A stretch of 51,250 nucleotides of DNA from positions 1-51,250 of the forward strand of contig CAZPQV010000008.1 of the NCBI GenBank assembly GCA_964588705.1, read 5' to 3'. Positions 1-7,940 of this stretch are shown here, one piece after another. The notes beneath the pieces were generated by a model, which did not search any database, had not been told where the DNA came from, and saw only the letters and a list, made by a program, of their open reading frames with translations. How positions within the stretch are numbered: the stretch's first letter is position 1; the number at the start of each line of letters is the position of its first letter. The DNA is from CAZPQV01 sp964588705 (GTDB lineage Bacteria > Bacteroidota > Bacteroidia > Flavobacteriales > Weeksellaceae). The position numbers and the translations under genes are program-made.

Positions 1-1141
1 CGAATTTCTCTGCAATTTTCTTCAAAGAATCTTCGTCGTAGAATTTATTGACAGATGATGTGACCACACCGTCATTTTGATATTTAATCCAGACCATTCC
101 TGAAGCACCAATCTGTGGACGTTTTACCCAATCAATCAATGCGTCGATCTGTTTTCTGGTATATTCTGCGCAACTTTCAACGTTGATTCCGACTACTAGT
201 TCTGCGTCATCAAAAATTTTGAAATCTTTACCTTTTACAAGGTTGTTCAGTTCTACGAATTCCATTCCGAAACGGATGTCGGGTTTGTCGTTTCCGTATT
301 TTCTCATCGCTTCGTCAAATGTCATTCTCGGGAATTTTCCGACCTCTTTTCCGGAGATATCTTTGATAAGCGAAGCGGTCATTCCTTCAAAAATTTCAAG
401 TACATCTTCCTGCTCTACAAATGCCATTTCGCAGTCGATTTGTGTGAATTCCGGTTGTCTGTCGGCTCTTAAATCCTCATCTCGGAAACATTTTACAATT
501 TGAAAATAACGGTCCATTCCGCCAACCATTAGTAATTGTTTAAAGGTTTGCGGCGATTGTGGCAACGCATAAAACTGTCCCGGATTCATTCGGCTCGGGA
601 CTACGAAATCTCTCGCTCCTTCCGGAGTTGATTTAATCAGAACCGGCGTTTCCACCTCGATAAATCCTTTGTCAGAAAGATAATTTCTCACTTTCTGCGC
701 CATTTTGTGACGGAAAATCAATTTGTCTTTCACCGGATTTCTTCGGATGTCGAGATAACGGTATTTCATTCTCAACTCTTCACCACCGTCGGTTTCATCT
801 TCAATGGTGAAAGGCGGAAGTTCGGAAGCGTTCAGAAGGTTCAGTTTCTCCACCAAAATTTCAATTTCACCGGTTGGAATTTTTGGATTTTTGGAGGTTC
901 TTTCAATCACTTTTCCTGAAACCTGAATCACAAATTCACGTCCGAGTTTTTTGGCCTGCTCCATCAGTTCCTTTGAAGAACGGTCTTCATCGAACACCAA
1001 CTGCGTAATTCCGTAGCGGTCGCGCAAATCGATCCAAATCATAAAACCTTTGTCGCGGATGGTTTGAACCCAACCCGAAAGTGTAACTTGTTCGTTAAGA
1101 TTTTTGAGTGATAATTCTCCGTTGGTGTGTGTTCTGAACAT
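1..1141 (-). CDS. aspS: Aspartate--tRNA ligase, C-terminal part missing
   Basis: Charges tRNA-Asp with aspartate in the cytoplasm. The reverse strand reads open from the ATG at 1141 to the window edge (380 codons). The first ~110 residues form the OB-fold anticodon-binding domain (start MFRTHTNGELSLKN, then GWVQTIRDKGFMIWIDLRDR). The class II catalytic domain follows, with RYLDIRR, the motif-2 region FRDEDLRADRQPEFTQID and SPQTFKQLLMVGG. Family members are about 580 residues, so roughly a third, including motif 3, lies outside the window. A TATCTTTG -7 box lies 25 nt upstream. The family call is firm; whether it is the discriminating or non-discriminating type was not judged. Confidence 0.95.
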   Translation of the reverse strand, partial: MFRTHTNGELSLKNLNEQVTLSGWVQTIRDKGFMIWIDLRDRYGITQLVFDEDRSSKELMEQAKKLGREFVIQVSGKVIERTSKNPKIPTGEIEILVEKLNLLNASELPPFTIEDETDGGEELRMKYRYLDIRRNPVKDKLIFRHKMAQKVRNYLSDKGFIEVETPVLIKSTPEGARDFVVPSRMNPGQFYALPQSPQTFKQLLMVGGMDRYFQIVKCFRDEDLRADRQPEFTQIDCEMAFVEQEDVLEIFEGMTASLIKDISGKEVGKFPRMTFDEAMRKYGNDKPDIRFGMEFVELNNLVKGKDFKIFDDAELVVGINVESCAEYTRKQIDALIDWVKRPQIGASGMVWIKYQNDGVVTSSVNKFYDEDSLKKIAEKF

Positions 1142-1166
1142 TTTTTTGATTTGAAATTTCCGACTG

Positions 1167-1174
1167 CAAAGATA
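1167..1174 (-). promoter_or_regulatory. Bacteroidota -7 box (TATCTTTG) for aspS
   Basis: Full match to TAnnTTTG on the reverse strand, 25 nt before the aspS ATG. No convincing TTG -33 element is seen. Confidence 0.5.
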
Positions 1175-1276
1175 AGAGTTTGAGATGGAAGATGGAAGAA
1201 CGAAGCTGGAAGTTTTGATGGCATTACTTCACTAATTAATTAAAGTATTCGAAGTAGTCAAAAAATTAAATTTCTG

Positions 1277-1284
1277 TATTTTTG
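1277..1284 (+). promoter_or_regulatory. -7 box (TATTTTTG) abutting the nuclease start
   Basis: Full match to TAnnTTTG ending only 5 nt before the ATG at 1290. If the usual box-to-start-site distance applies, the mRNA would be nearly leaderless. Confidence 0.45.
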
Positions 1285-1289
1285 CTTTA

Positions 1290-1787
1290 ATGAAGAAACC
1301 TCTATTATTTCTACTGTTTTTACAGTTTACAGTTTTCGTTTTTGCGCAAACTTATACCGCCAAAATTATTGGTATCACCGACGGCGATACCGTTTCGATT
1401 CTTTTTAATAATAAAAGACAGGTCATCCGTTTGGCACACATCGATACACCGGAACGTAATCAACCATTTGGGTATAAAGCCAAGCAGTTTGTTTCTGATC
1501 GAATTTTCGGAAAGGAAGTCACTGTGGTTATTGCCGATCGTCCAGACCGAAACGGAAGATGGATTGCCGAAATTTTCTACAAAAATCAGAACATTAACAA
1601 GGAATTGGTGAGAAATGGTTTGGCCTGGCATTTCAAACGTTATTCGAAAAATATGAATTATGCGGAACTTGAAATTCAGGCGCGAAAAAAGAAAATCGGA
1701 CTTTGGCAGGAATCAAATCCTGTAGAACCATGGAACTGGAGAAATTATAAAAAACGACAGAATGCTTTGCTGAAGAATGCGTCTTAG
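1290..1787 (+). CDS. Secreted thermonuclease-like (SNase) nuclease
   Basis: Probable exported, calcium-dependent nuclease of the staphylococcal nuclease family, cutting DNA or RNA outside the cytoplasm. A signal peptide of about 19 residues (MKKPLLFLLFLQFTVFVFAQ) precedes one SNase domain (residues ~22-150). Visible family motifs are the IGITDGDTV strand, RLAHIDTPE (metal-binding Asp and catalytic Arg region), DRNGRW and the LVRNGLAWHF stretch. The C-terminal GLWQ followed by NPVEPWNWR is typical of bacterial homologues. The total of 165 residues is normal for a single-domain member. It stands alone, divergent from aspS. Substrate preference cannot be read from the sequence. Confidence 0.88.
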   Translation: MKKPLLFLLFLQFTVFVFAQTYTAKIIGITDGDTVSILFNNKRQVIRLAHIDTPERNQPFGYKAKQFVSDRIFGKEVTVVIADRPDRNGRWIAEIFYKNQNINKELVRNGLAWHFKRYSKNMNYAELEIQARKKKIGLWQESNPVEPWNWRNYKKRQNALLKNAS

Positions 1788-1843
1788 CTTCTATTTATTA
1801 TATAATTGGTTTTCAATCATTTAGTGAATTGAAAAACTTTTCC

Positions 1844-1851
1844 TAAATTTG
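1844..1851 (+). promoter_or_regulatory. -7 box (TAAATTTG) for the THX gene
   Basis: Full match to TAnnTTTG, 28 nt before the ATG at 1880. The -33 region is weak. Confidence 0.45.
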
Positions 1852-1879
1852 TTATTCAACCAAAAAATATTAATTCATT

Positions 1880-2107
1880 ATGGGAAAAGGAGATAAGAAA
1901 ACCACCAGAGGAAAGCGTATTGCGGGAAGCTACGGTAAAACCAGACCGAGAAAATCGGTGAAACCAACACCTGTTGCAGAGAAACCGGTAAAAGCTGAAA
2001 AGACCGAACCAAAGGCTAAAGCAGCGAAAAAGAAAGCAGAAAAAGCAGAAGAGACTGCGGCCGAAGAAAAACCTAAAACGACAAGAAAGAAAAAAACCGA
2101 AGAATAA
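1880..2107 (+). CDS. 30S ribosomal protein THX with Lys/Glu/Ala-rich tail
   Basis: Small basic protein of the 30S subunit head (bTHX). The N-terminal 28 residues (MGKGDKKTTRGKRIAGSYGK, then TRPRKSVK) match the THX core. The remaining ~47 residues are a low-complexity Lys/Ala/Glu/Pro/Thr tail (KAEKTEPKAKAAKKKAEKAE). Thermus Thx is about half this length or less; Bacteroidota forms usually carry such a tail, probably disordered. The gene has its own -7 box, and the terminator stem overlaps its 3' end, with the stop codon in the loop. Confidence 0.88.
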   Translation: MGKGDKKTTRGKRIAGSYGKTRPRKSVKPTPVAEKPVKAEKTEPKAKAAKKKAEKAEETAAEEKPKTTRKKKTEE

Positions 2108-2126
2108 TCTTCGGTTTCATTTTTTT
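2095..2126 (+). terminator. Rho-independent terminator of the THX gene
   Basis: Stem AACCGAAGA (2095-2103) pairs with TCTTCGGTT (2108-2116), loop ATAA, followed by a T-rich tract. The stop codon TAA at 2105-2107 is in the loop. Confidence 0.8.
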
Positions 2127-2139
2127 ATGAACTCGGAAA

Positions 2140-2790
2140 TTATCTTCCTCCAAGGATAGAACCTAACAATCCGCCAAGTCCGCCTTGAGATTGTTGCTGT
2201 TGCTGTCCGGCTCCGAGAACTTGCCCAAGAATATCATTCAAAGGATTTCCTGAAGATTGCTGCTGACCTCCGCCCAGAACCTGCCCAAGAATATCGTTCA
2301 ATGGATTTGAAGGTTGAGCCTGTTGTTGAGCCTGCCCAAGAATTCCTCCCAAAAGATCTCCTAAACCTCCCGAGTTTACATTGTTCGACTGTTTTTCTTT
2401 ACCAATATAACCCATAATTAACGGTGCAAGCATCGCAAGAATTGGCCCGATTTTGTTCATCGAAATACCAGTTTGCTCAGAAAGAGAGTTCTCAACCTGG
2501 GTTTTCTGACCTCCAAAAATATGGTCAAGAATCGATCCGCCTTCTGCCTGTCTTGCCTCAATTTGAGTTGGGTCGTTCAGGATAGATCCATCGTGGTCTC
2601 TGTCCAGTGCGTTATTCAGTGCTTCTGCTTCTCTTGCGTCCTGCGATTTGTTTTTAAGGTATGAAATTACCAGTGGTGCAGCTACTGCCAAAAGTGCAAT
2701 AATTTGATTTTTAGAAATTCCGAATTTGTTTTCAGCCTGTTCAGCAACCTGATTTCCGGCATTTCCTGTTAATAGATCCAATAAACTCAT
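2140..2790 (-). CDS. DUF937 domain-containing protein
   Basis: Function unknown. The start at 2790 gives MSLLDLLTGNAGNQVAEQAE, the usual opening of DUF937 proteins; an upstream in-frame ATG at 2838 would add 16 unconserved residues, so I do not use it. Two related helical segments are visible: residues ~1-45 (QAENKFGISKNQIIALLAVA) and ~95-135 (LSEQTGISMNKIGPILAMLA). The last ~80 residues are Gly/Gln/Leu low complexity with near-identical units NPLNDILGQVLGGGQQQ repeated at an exact 60-bp DNA period (units beginning near 2217 and 2277), then LGGLLGSILGG. No signal peptide. The repeated tract could vary in unit number between strains. Confidence 0.75.
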   Translation of the reverse strand: MSLLDLLTGNAGNQVAEQAENKFGISKNQIIALLAVAAPLVISYLKNKSQDAREAEALNNALDRDHDGSILNDPTQIEARQAEGGSILDHIFGGQKTQVENSLSEQTGISMNKIGPILAMLAPLIMGYIGKEKQSNNVNSGGLGDLLGGILGQAQQQAQPSNPLNDILGQVLGGGQQQSSGNPLNDILGQVLGAGQQQQQSQGGLGGLLGSILGGR

Positions 2791-2886
2791 AGTTTGTTTT
2801 TTTAAATTGTTATTAAAAGTGAGAATTAAAGTTATCAAAAAACATTCCGAAAACCAAGACCTGCTATTATAAAGTTTCGTTAAAAA

Positions 2887-3396
2887 TTATCTTTTGAAAA
2901 TCGGCACGTTCGAGCAGGCCTCGCCAAACATTAGAGATTTTACCAGAGGTTTCAGCTGTTCAACGAGTTCGATATAGGCGTTTTCAGGAATGTTGACATC
3001 GGAGCATCCTTTTACTAAAACCCGTTTGTGCATCAGCTCCGTGAAATCGTGGGTTTGTATGGCATTGTGCATCAGCAGAACCTCCAAATCTTCACGGTTG
3101 CCGTAAACTACCTTTTTGGCAACATCCGTAATTTTTGCAGTGAGTAAAAAATACGCCCAAAGTGGAACAATGGCATCGGCTGAATTGAAAATGAAAACAT
3201 AAGCGTCCGCATAATCATCAACGTTAATGGCCTCCACTTTTTCGCGGAAATCTTTTTCTCTGAGAACCTGTCCTTCCCAAAGGAAATCTTTCAGGTCGAT
3301 ACCTTTGCGTTCTCCTTTTGGCAGCAGTGTAGAAAGGTCGAAATTGATCAGTCCGCTGTCTGCAACTTTATTTTTTATTTCGAAATCTTCAGACAT
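2887..3396 (-). CDS. DUF2480 family protein
   Basis: Uncharacterised Bacteroidota protein, 169 residues, no signal peptide or membrane segment. It is recognised from the opening EIKNKVADSGLINFDL, the PKGERKGIDLKDFLWEGQVL segment, REKDFR and the C-terminal NVPIFKR. The family is known only as a domain of unknown function, often encoded near conserved housekeeping genes. It is transcribed divergently from the M19 dipeptidase gene with about 56 bp between the starts. A TAATTTTG -7 box (reverse strand, 3416-3423) fits this start. Confidence 0.75.
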   Translation of the reverse strand: MSEDFEIKNKVADSGLINFDLSTLLPKGERKGIDLKDFLWEGQVLREKDFREKVEAINVDDYADAYVFIFNSADAIVPLWAYFLLTAKITDVAKKVVYGNREDLEVLLMHNAIQTHDFTELMHKRVLVKGCSDVNIPENAYIELVEQLKPLVKSLMFGEACSNVPIFKR

Positions 3397-3415
3397 TTTT
3401 ATTTTATCTTTGAAA

Positions 3416-3423
3416 CAAAATTA
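3416..3423 (-). promoter_or_regulatory. -7 box (TAATTTTG) for the DUF2480 gene
   Basis: Full TAnnTTTG match on the reverse strand, 19 nt before the ATG at 3396. No clear -33 element. Confidence 0.45.
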
Positions 3424-3452
3424 CGGAATTTATAAATCTTTCTTCTTTGAAT

Positions 3453-4421
3453 ATGATGGATAAAATCATTGATCTTCATTGCGATCTCACCTGTTTTTTG
3501 ATAGAACCGGGCATAACTGTAAACAGCAAGATGCGTAGTTCCGTTGAAAATTTACGTAAAGGAAATGTCGGTTTTCAGGTGATGGCTTTTTATTCTTCAA
3601 CTGGAAAGGGAAGCGTGCAGTATGTTGAAAAGCAGATTGTAAAGTATAAAGACCTTCTTGAACTTCCGGATTTTTTTGAGTTCAATGCTGAGATTACGGA
3701 ATTAAAAGAAAACGGAATCGGAATTATAGGTGCCGTTGAAAATGCGTCGGGTTTATGCGAAGAAGATGCACCTGTTGAAACCGCTTTTGAAAGGTTGTCG
3801 CAAATAAAATCTAAGGTAAATTTGATGTATATCACCTTTACGCATCATCTTGAAAACCGTTTTGGTGGCGGTAATTATACGGATGTCGGTTTGAAGAAAG
3901 ACGGAAAATTATTATTGGAACATCTTCATAATCATAAAATTGCGGTAGATTTATCACACACCAGTGATCGCCTTGCAGTCGATATGCTCAACTTCATCGA
4001 TATAAATAATCTGAAAGTTCCGGTTATTGCAAGTCATTCCAATATGAGATCTGTTTTCAACCATCCCAGAAATCTTCCGGATGAACTGGTGCAGGAAATC
4101 GTGAGAAGAAGAGGACTGATTGGATTGAACTTTGTGAAATATTTCATCAATCCGGAAAAAGCTGATGATTTTTATTCGCATTTGGAATATGCATTAAAGT
4201 TGGGCGCTGAAAACCATATTGCTTTTGGAGCTGATTTTTTCGCGGACGAACTGCATCCTGAAACTGAAAAATTCCCTTTCTTTTTTGATGAATTGGGCGA
4301 TGCGACAGTCTATCCTTCGGTTGCTGAAAAGGTGAAAAACCGTTTTGGAAGAGAAGTTTCGTGCAAGTTCAGTAGCAGAAATGTTCTTAACTATTTTGAA
4401 AATCTAAATTTAAATTATTAA
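3453..4421 (+). CDS. M19 (renal-type) membrane dipeptidase family protein
   Basis: Zinc-dependent dipeptidase of peptidase family M19. The TIM-barrel metal ligands are visible: LHCDL near the N-terminus (His-x-Asp), GAVENASGL (bridging Glu), VDLSHTSD and IASHSN. The end ENHIAFGADFF and the C-terminal SRNVLNYF also fit the family. At 322 residues it is the usual size of bacterial members. No signal peptide is seen, so it is probably cytoplasmic despite the family name. The start is uncertain between ATG 3453 and ATG 3456. It opens a run with lpxB (15 bp downstream) and comEC, probably one transcript. The natural dipeptide substrate is not evident. Confidence 0.85.
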   Translation: MMDKIIDLHCDLTCFLIEPGITVNSKMRSSVENLRKGNVGFQVMAFYSSTGKGSVQYVEKQIVKYKDLLELPDFFEFNAEITELKENGIGIIGAVENASGLCEEDAPVETAFERLSQIKSKVNLMYITFTHHLENRFGGGNYTDVGLKKDGKLLLEHLHNHKIAVDLSHTSDRLAVDMLNFIDINNLKVPVIASHSNMRSVFNHPRNLPDELVQEIVRRRGLIGLNFVKYFINPEKADDFYSHLEYALKLGAENHIAFGADFFADELHPETEKFPFFFDELGDATVYPSVAEKVKNRFGREVSCKFSSRNVLNYFENLNLNY

Positions 4422-4436
4422 AAGAAATCTATCATT

Positions 4437-5543
4437 TTGAAATACTATATCATTGCTGGAGAAGCATCGGGAGATTTGCATGGAAGCAACCTGATGAAAG
4501 CCATAAAAAATAAAGATTCTGAAGCGGAATTCCGTTTTTGGGGCGGTGATTTAATGGCTGAAGTTGCTGAAATAAATCCTGTAAAACATTACCGCGATTT
4601 AGCATTTATGGGGTTTCTTGAAGTGGCGAAAAACCTGAAAACGATTCTAGGGAACATTAAATTCTGTAAAAATGATATCCGAAATTGGAAGCCCGATGTT
4701 TTGGTTTTAATCGATTATCCCGGCTTCAATCTTCGTATTGCAAAATTTGCGAAAGAACTCGGAATCCGAGTTGTCTACTACATTTCGCCGCAGCTTTGGG
4801 CATGGAAGGAAGGGCGTGTAGAAATTATTAGAAAGTATGTGGATGATTTACTGGTAATTCTGCCCTTTGAAAAAGATTTTTATAAGAAACACGGCGTCGA
4901 ATCTTATTTCGTTGGACATCCGTTGCTTGATGCAATTTCAGACTTGAAACCTATTGAATTTCATCAGTTTAAATCTGAAAATAATCTCAACGAGAAAGAA
5001 ATTATTGCACTTTTACCCGGGTCCCGAAAGCAGGAAGTTGAGAAAATGCTGGAAATGATGCTTTCTGTGCGACCTCATTTTCCCGACTATCAGTTTGTCA
5101 TTGCCGGCGCACCGAGTTTGCCGAAAGAGTTCTACGAGAAGTATGTAGATGAAAATGTTCATTTCGTTTCCAATAAAACTTATGACTTGCTGAGATGCTC
5201 AAAAGCCGCTCTTGTAACTTCCGGAACCGCAACTTTGGAAACTGCGCTCCTCAATATTCCGGAGGTGGTTTGCTATCGTGGCAGTAAAGTTTCTTATGAA
5301 ATTGCCAAGCGCTTGGTGAAGCACATCAAATATATTTCTCTGGTAAATCTCATCATGGACAAAGAGGTCGTTAAAGAGTTGATACAGAATGAGTTAAATA
5401 CTAGTAATCTTGTTTTAGAACTACAAAATATTCTCTCAGGATCTAAAAGAGAGGAAATCCTGGAAGATTATGCGATACTTCGGGAGAAACTCGGTGGAAA
5501 AGGAGCAAGCGAAAACGCAGCGAAAATTATTGTAAATTACTGA
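4437..5543 (+). CDS. lpxB: Lipid-A-disaccharide synthase
   Basis: Joins UDP-2,3-diacylglucosamine and lipid X to form the lipid A disaccharide at the inner face of the inner membrane. It is a GT19 enzyme of 368 residues, normal length. Motifs: KYYIIAGEASGDLHGSNLM at the N-terminus, VLIDYPGFNLRIAK, YYISPQLWAWKEGR, LPGSRKQEVEKM and the C-terminal TSGTATLETALLNIPEVVCY. The start is TTG at 4437: homologues begin at this residue and no ATG lies nearby in frame. It sits 15 bp after the dipeptidase gene and 44 bp before comEC. Confidence 0.96.
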   Translation: MKYYIIAGEASGDLHGSNLMKAIKNKDSEAEFRFWGGDLMAEVAEINPVKHYRDLAFMGFLEVAKNLKTILGNIKFCKNDIRNWKPDVLVLIDYPGFNLRIAKFAKELGIRVVYYISPQLWAWKEGRVEIIRKYVDDLLVILPFEKDFYKKHGVESYFVGHPLLDAISDLKPIEFHQFKSENNLNEKEIIALLPGSRKQEVEKMLEMMLSVRPHFPDYQFVIAGAPSLPKEFYEKYVDENVHFVSNKTYDLLRCSKAALVTSGTATLETALLNIPEVVCYRGSKVSYEIAKRLVKHIKYISLVNLIMDKEVVKELIQNELNTSNLVLELQNILSGSKREEILEDYAILREKLGGKGASENAAKIIVNY

Positions 5544-5587
5544 CAGTAATCTATTAATTTTAATTTTCTTAAGTTAGAGAATTAAAA

Positions 5588-7375
5588 TTGATTTTGAAGA
5601 AGCAGCCCTTTTTACTTGCAGTAATTTGTTTTGTTTCCGGAATTCTTTTTCAGGAGTATCTTTCCCTGAGCTTTTATTTCTCGATTTTTATTCTTGTTTT
5701 TTCAACTATTTTATTGTCACTTCTATTTTTTAAGAACTTTTTTATTCAGAAGTTTAAAGCTGTTTTTATCGGAGCTTTCTTCTTTTCTGTTGGTGTTTTT
5801 CTGCATTTCCTGAATACTCAGAAACCTGATTTTCCACGACTCAATCAGAAAGAAGAAATTGTTTTTAAACTGAAAACAAAATTAAACTCCAATAAAAATA
5901 ATCGTAGATATGAGGTTGAAATATTTAATAATGAGCATCGGTTCAACAGTGTAATTTCAATTCCGAAGCGGCATTCCGAGCTCGATTATAAGCATTATTA
6001 TAAAGGTGAGGTTTTTCTGAATCCAACAAAACCACCTGAGAATAGTTATCAGTTTGATTACGCTAAATACCTTAAAAGAAGAGATATTTATTTTCAAAGT
6101 TATCTTCCCGGTGAGTTGAAATTTCATAAAAGAAATGATTTGTCTTTTATTGAAAGAATGAAGCAACAGCGCCTTGATATTCTTCAGAAAATTGATAAAG
6201 CGAGCATTTCTCCAAAGAGCAGAGAATTCATGAAGGGCATTATTCTCGCCGACCGAACAGAAATGGATCCCGAAACGATAACCGCTTTTCAGAGAAGTGG
6301 AGTCGCTCACATTTTAGCCATTTCAGGAACGCATGTCGGGATTATTTTCGGATTGTTTTACTTATTTTTTCTCGCGATTATTCCTTCAAAACTTAAGCGC
6401 TATGCCATTTTTTTCAGTTTACTGTTCATTTGGGCTTTTGGAATTTTCATTGGATTGGGAAATTCTGTTTTCCGTGCTTGCCTGATGCTTACCACGTTTT
6501 TTATGTTTCATTTGCTTCAGCGCAAATCCGATTTGCTGCATTCGCTTTCGCTCGCTGCACTGATCATCCTAATTATTAATACTAATAACGTTTTTGATGT
6601 AGGTTTTCAGTTAAGTTTCTCTGCGGTTTTCGGAATTTTTTGGCTCAATCAACCCATTCTGCATTATCTTCCAAAACAAAATACAATACTCAAAAAAGTA
6701 CTTTTCAATACGTTTTCAATGACTTTGGCGTGTCAGATTGCGACACTTCCTTTGGTGCTTTTTTATTTCAGTCAGTTTTCTTTCATTTCAATCATTGCCA
6801 ATTTGGTAATCATTCCTCTTGCGCAAATTCTGATTATTTCAAGTTTAATAATGACTTTTTTCATTCATTTTAAATTGGTTTTTAATGAGTTATTTCAGCT
6901 ATACGATTTGTTGATTCTAAAAGTTTTAGATTTGATAAATTGGTTTTCTAATCAGGATTTTCTTTTCAGTAAAACGATACCAATGACGCTTGCTGAAGTG
7001 CTTTTTGCATTTATAGGAATTTATTTCCTAAGATTTTTAATTAAGAAAATGGATCTGAAAAATGCTTTGAGGTTTTCGATAGCAGTTTTGTCCTTTTTTA
7101 TTTTAAGATTAGGATTAAACACTTATCACAATTTGCAGGATGAAATTTTAGTTCACAATCATTTTAACGACCGATATTTTTCAAATAAAATGGAAAATCA
7201 TGTCATATTTTGGATTCCAAAATCTGCTGATTTGGAAAAAGTCCAGCGTTTTGTAATTGATCCTTATTTGACCTCGCGAAGAGTAAAAAGTTTTGCGATA
7301 AATGAAATTCCCGAAGATGCTGAAGAAATTAAAATAGGTGAGGAAACTTTTGAAGTAAGCCCTTCACGATATTAA
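5588..7375 (+). CDS. ComEC/Rec2-type competence membrane protein, without nuclease domain
   Basis: Candidate inner-membrane channel for single-stranded DNA during natural transformation. An N-terminal hydrophobic part (first ~75 residues, two or three membrane segments) is followed by an OB-like soluble stretch (~85-190). The Competence core (~215-500) contains SGVAHILAISGTHVGIIFGL and many further helices. The C-terminal ~100 residues are soluble. At 595 residues it lacks the metallo-beta-lactamase domain that Bacillus and Neisseria ComEC carry; shorter forms are common in Bacteroidota. The start is TTG at 5588 or, equally possible, TTG at 5594. The stop overlaps the convergent lipoprotein gene stop by 4 bp. 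Confidence 0.88.
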   Translation: MILKKQPFLLAVICFVSGILFQEYLSLSFYFSIFILVFSTILLSLLFFKNFFIQKFKAVFIGAFFFSVGVFLHFLNTQKPDFPRLNQKEEIVFKLKTKLNSNKNNRRYEVEIFNNEHRFNSVISIPKRHSELDYKHYYKGEVFLNPTKPPENSYQFDYAKYLKRRDIYFQSYLPGELKFHKRNDLSFIERMKQQRLDILQKIDKASISPKSREFMKGIILADRTEMDPETITAFQRSGVAHILAISGTHVGIIFGLFYLFFLAIIPSKLKRYAIFFSLLFIWAFGIFIGLGNSVFRACLMLTTFFMFHLLQRKSDLLHSLSLAALIILIINTNNVFDVGFQLSFSAVFGIFWLNQPILHYLPKQNTILKKVLFNTFSMTLACQIATLPLVLFYFSQFSFISIIANLVIIPLAQILIISSLIMTFFIHFKLVFNELFQLYDLLILKVLDLINWFSNQDFLFSKTIPMTLAEVLFAFIGIYFLRFLIKKMDLKNALRFSIAVLSFFILRLGLNTYHNLQDEILVHNHFNDRYFSNKMENHVIFWIPKSADLEKVQRFVIDPYLTSRRVKSFAINEIPEDAEEIKIGEETFEVSPSRY

Positions 7376-7725
7376 TTCCAACCGCTCGACCATTGCCGTA
7401 ATCCAATTGCAGTAATGATATAAGCACCAACTAAAACTCCGGCTGGAATTGCCAATGTCAACGGGACGGAATATTTTTTCACAACAGGGTATTCCTCACG
7501 TTTCAGTATTAGAGAAGATTTTTCTCTGTTGGTGACATAAAAATTCACAGTAGATACTGAATCAAGCTTTGCATTTATTTTTGAGTTATCTACCTTTACA
7601 AACAAATAATTAGTGCCTGTTTTTAGAGTATTTTCGTGATATGGTTTTGAATCAGAAACTTTCGTTACGCTGCAGGAACTGATGAAAAAAAGAGCTAAAA
7701 GAAATAAAATGAAGGATGTTTTCAT
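7372..7725 (-). CDS. Small putative lipoprotein, unknown function
   Basis: I do not recognise the family. The 117-residue product has a lipoprotein signal (MKTSFILFLLALFFISSC) with the acylated Cys at 18, a mostly beta-like middle (TNYLFVKVDNSKINAKLD), one hydrophobic segment near the C-terminus (VPLTLAIPAGVLVGAYIITA) and the end SSGWN. It would be anchored in the envelope. It is convergent with comEC, and the two stop codons share the palindrome TTAA. A TATCTTTG -7 box on the reverse strand (7738-7745) supports a real gene with start 7725. Confidence 0.7.
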   Translation of the reverse strand: MKTSFILFLLALFFISSCSVTKVSDSKPYHENTLKTGTNYLFVKVDNSKINAKLDSVSTVNFYVTNREKSSLILKREEYPVVKKYSVPLTLAIPAGVLVGAYIITAIGLRQWSSGWN

Positions 7726-7737
7726 CTTTTTTCATTT

Positions 7738-7745
7738 CAAAGATA
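7738..7745 (-). promoter_or_regulatory. -7 box (TATCTTTG) for the small lipoprotein gene
   Basis: Full TAnnTTTG match on the reverse strand, 12 nt before the ATG at 7725. Confidence 0.45.
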
Positions 7746-7899
7746 ATAATTTAATTAAGATGTGAGCCATAGTATTTTTAATATTAATGATTGGTTATCA
7801 ATAAGTTTTGCGGTAAATATTCCCATTGCAATTTATTTAGAATCATTACAAACTATACGATTCTGACATTTCTCACTTCCATTAACCTTAACATTTCTT

Positions 7900-7907
7900 T
7901 AACTTTG
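7900..7907 (+). promoter_or_regulatory. -7 box (TAACTTTG) for sdhCAB
   Basis: Full TAnnTTTG match 33 nt before the sdhC ATG at 7941. It excludes the longer reading of sdhC from 7791, since the box would lie inside that coding sequence. Confidence 0.5.
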
Positions 7908-7940
7908 TGGAAATTCAAAACTAGAAAAAATCAAATATTT

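Noticed and set aside
183..919. Forward-strand open frames (106 and 70 codons) inside aspS
   Set aside because: They are antisense to a clear aspartyl-tRNA synthetase reading and have no family-like sequence.
7791..7940. 50-codon N-terminal extension of SdhC
   Set aside because: The -7 box at 7900-7907 lies within it, and homologues begin at MAGLTSS (7941).
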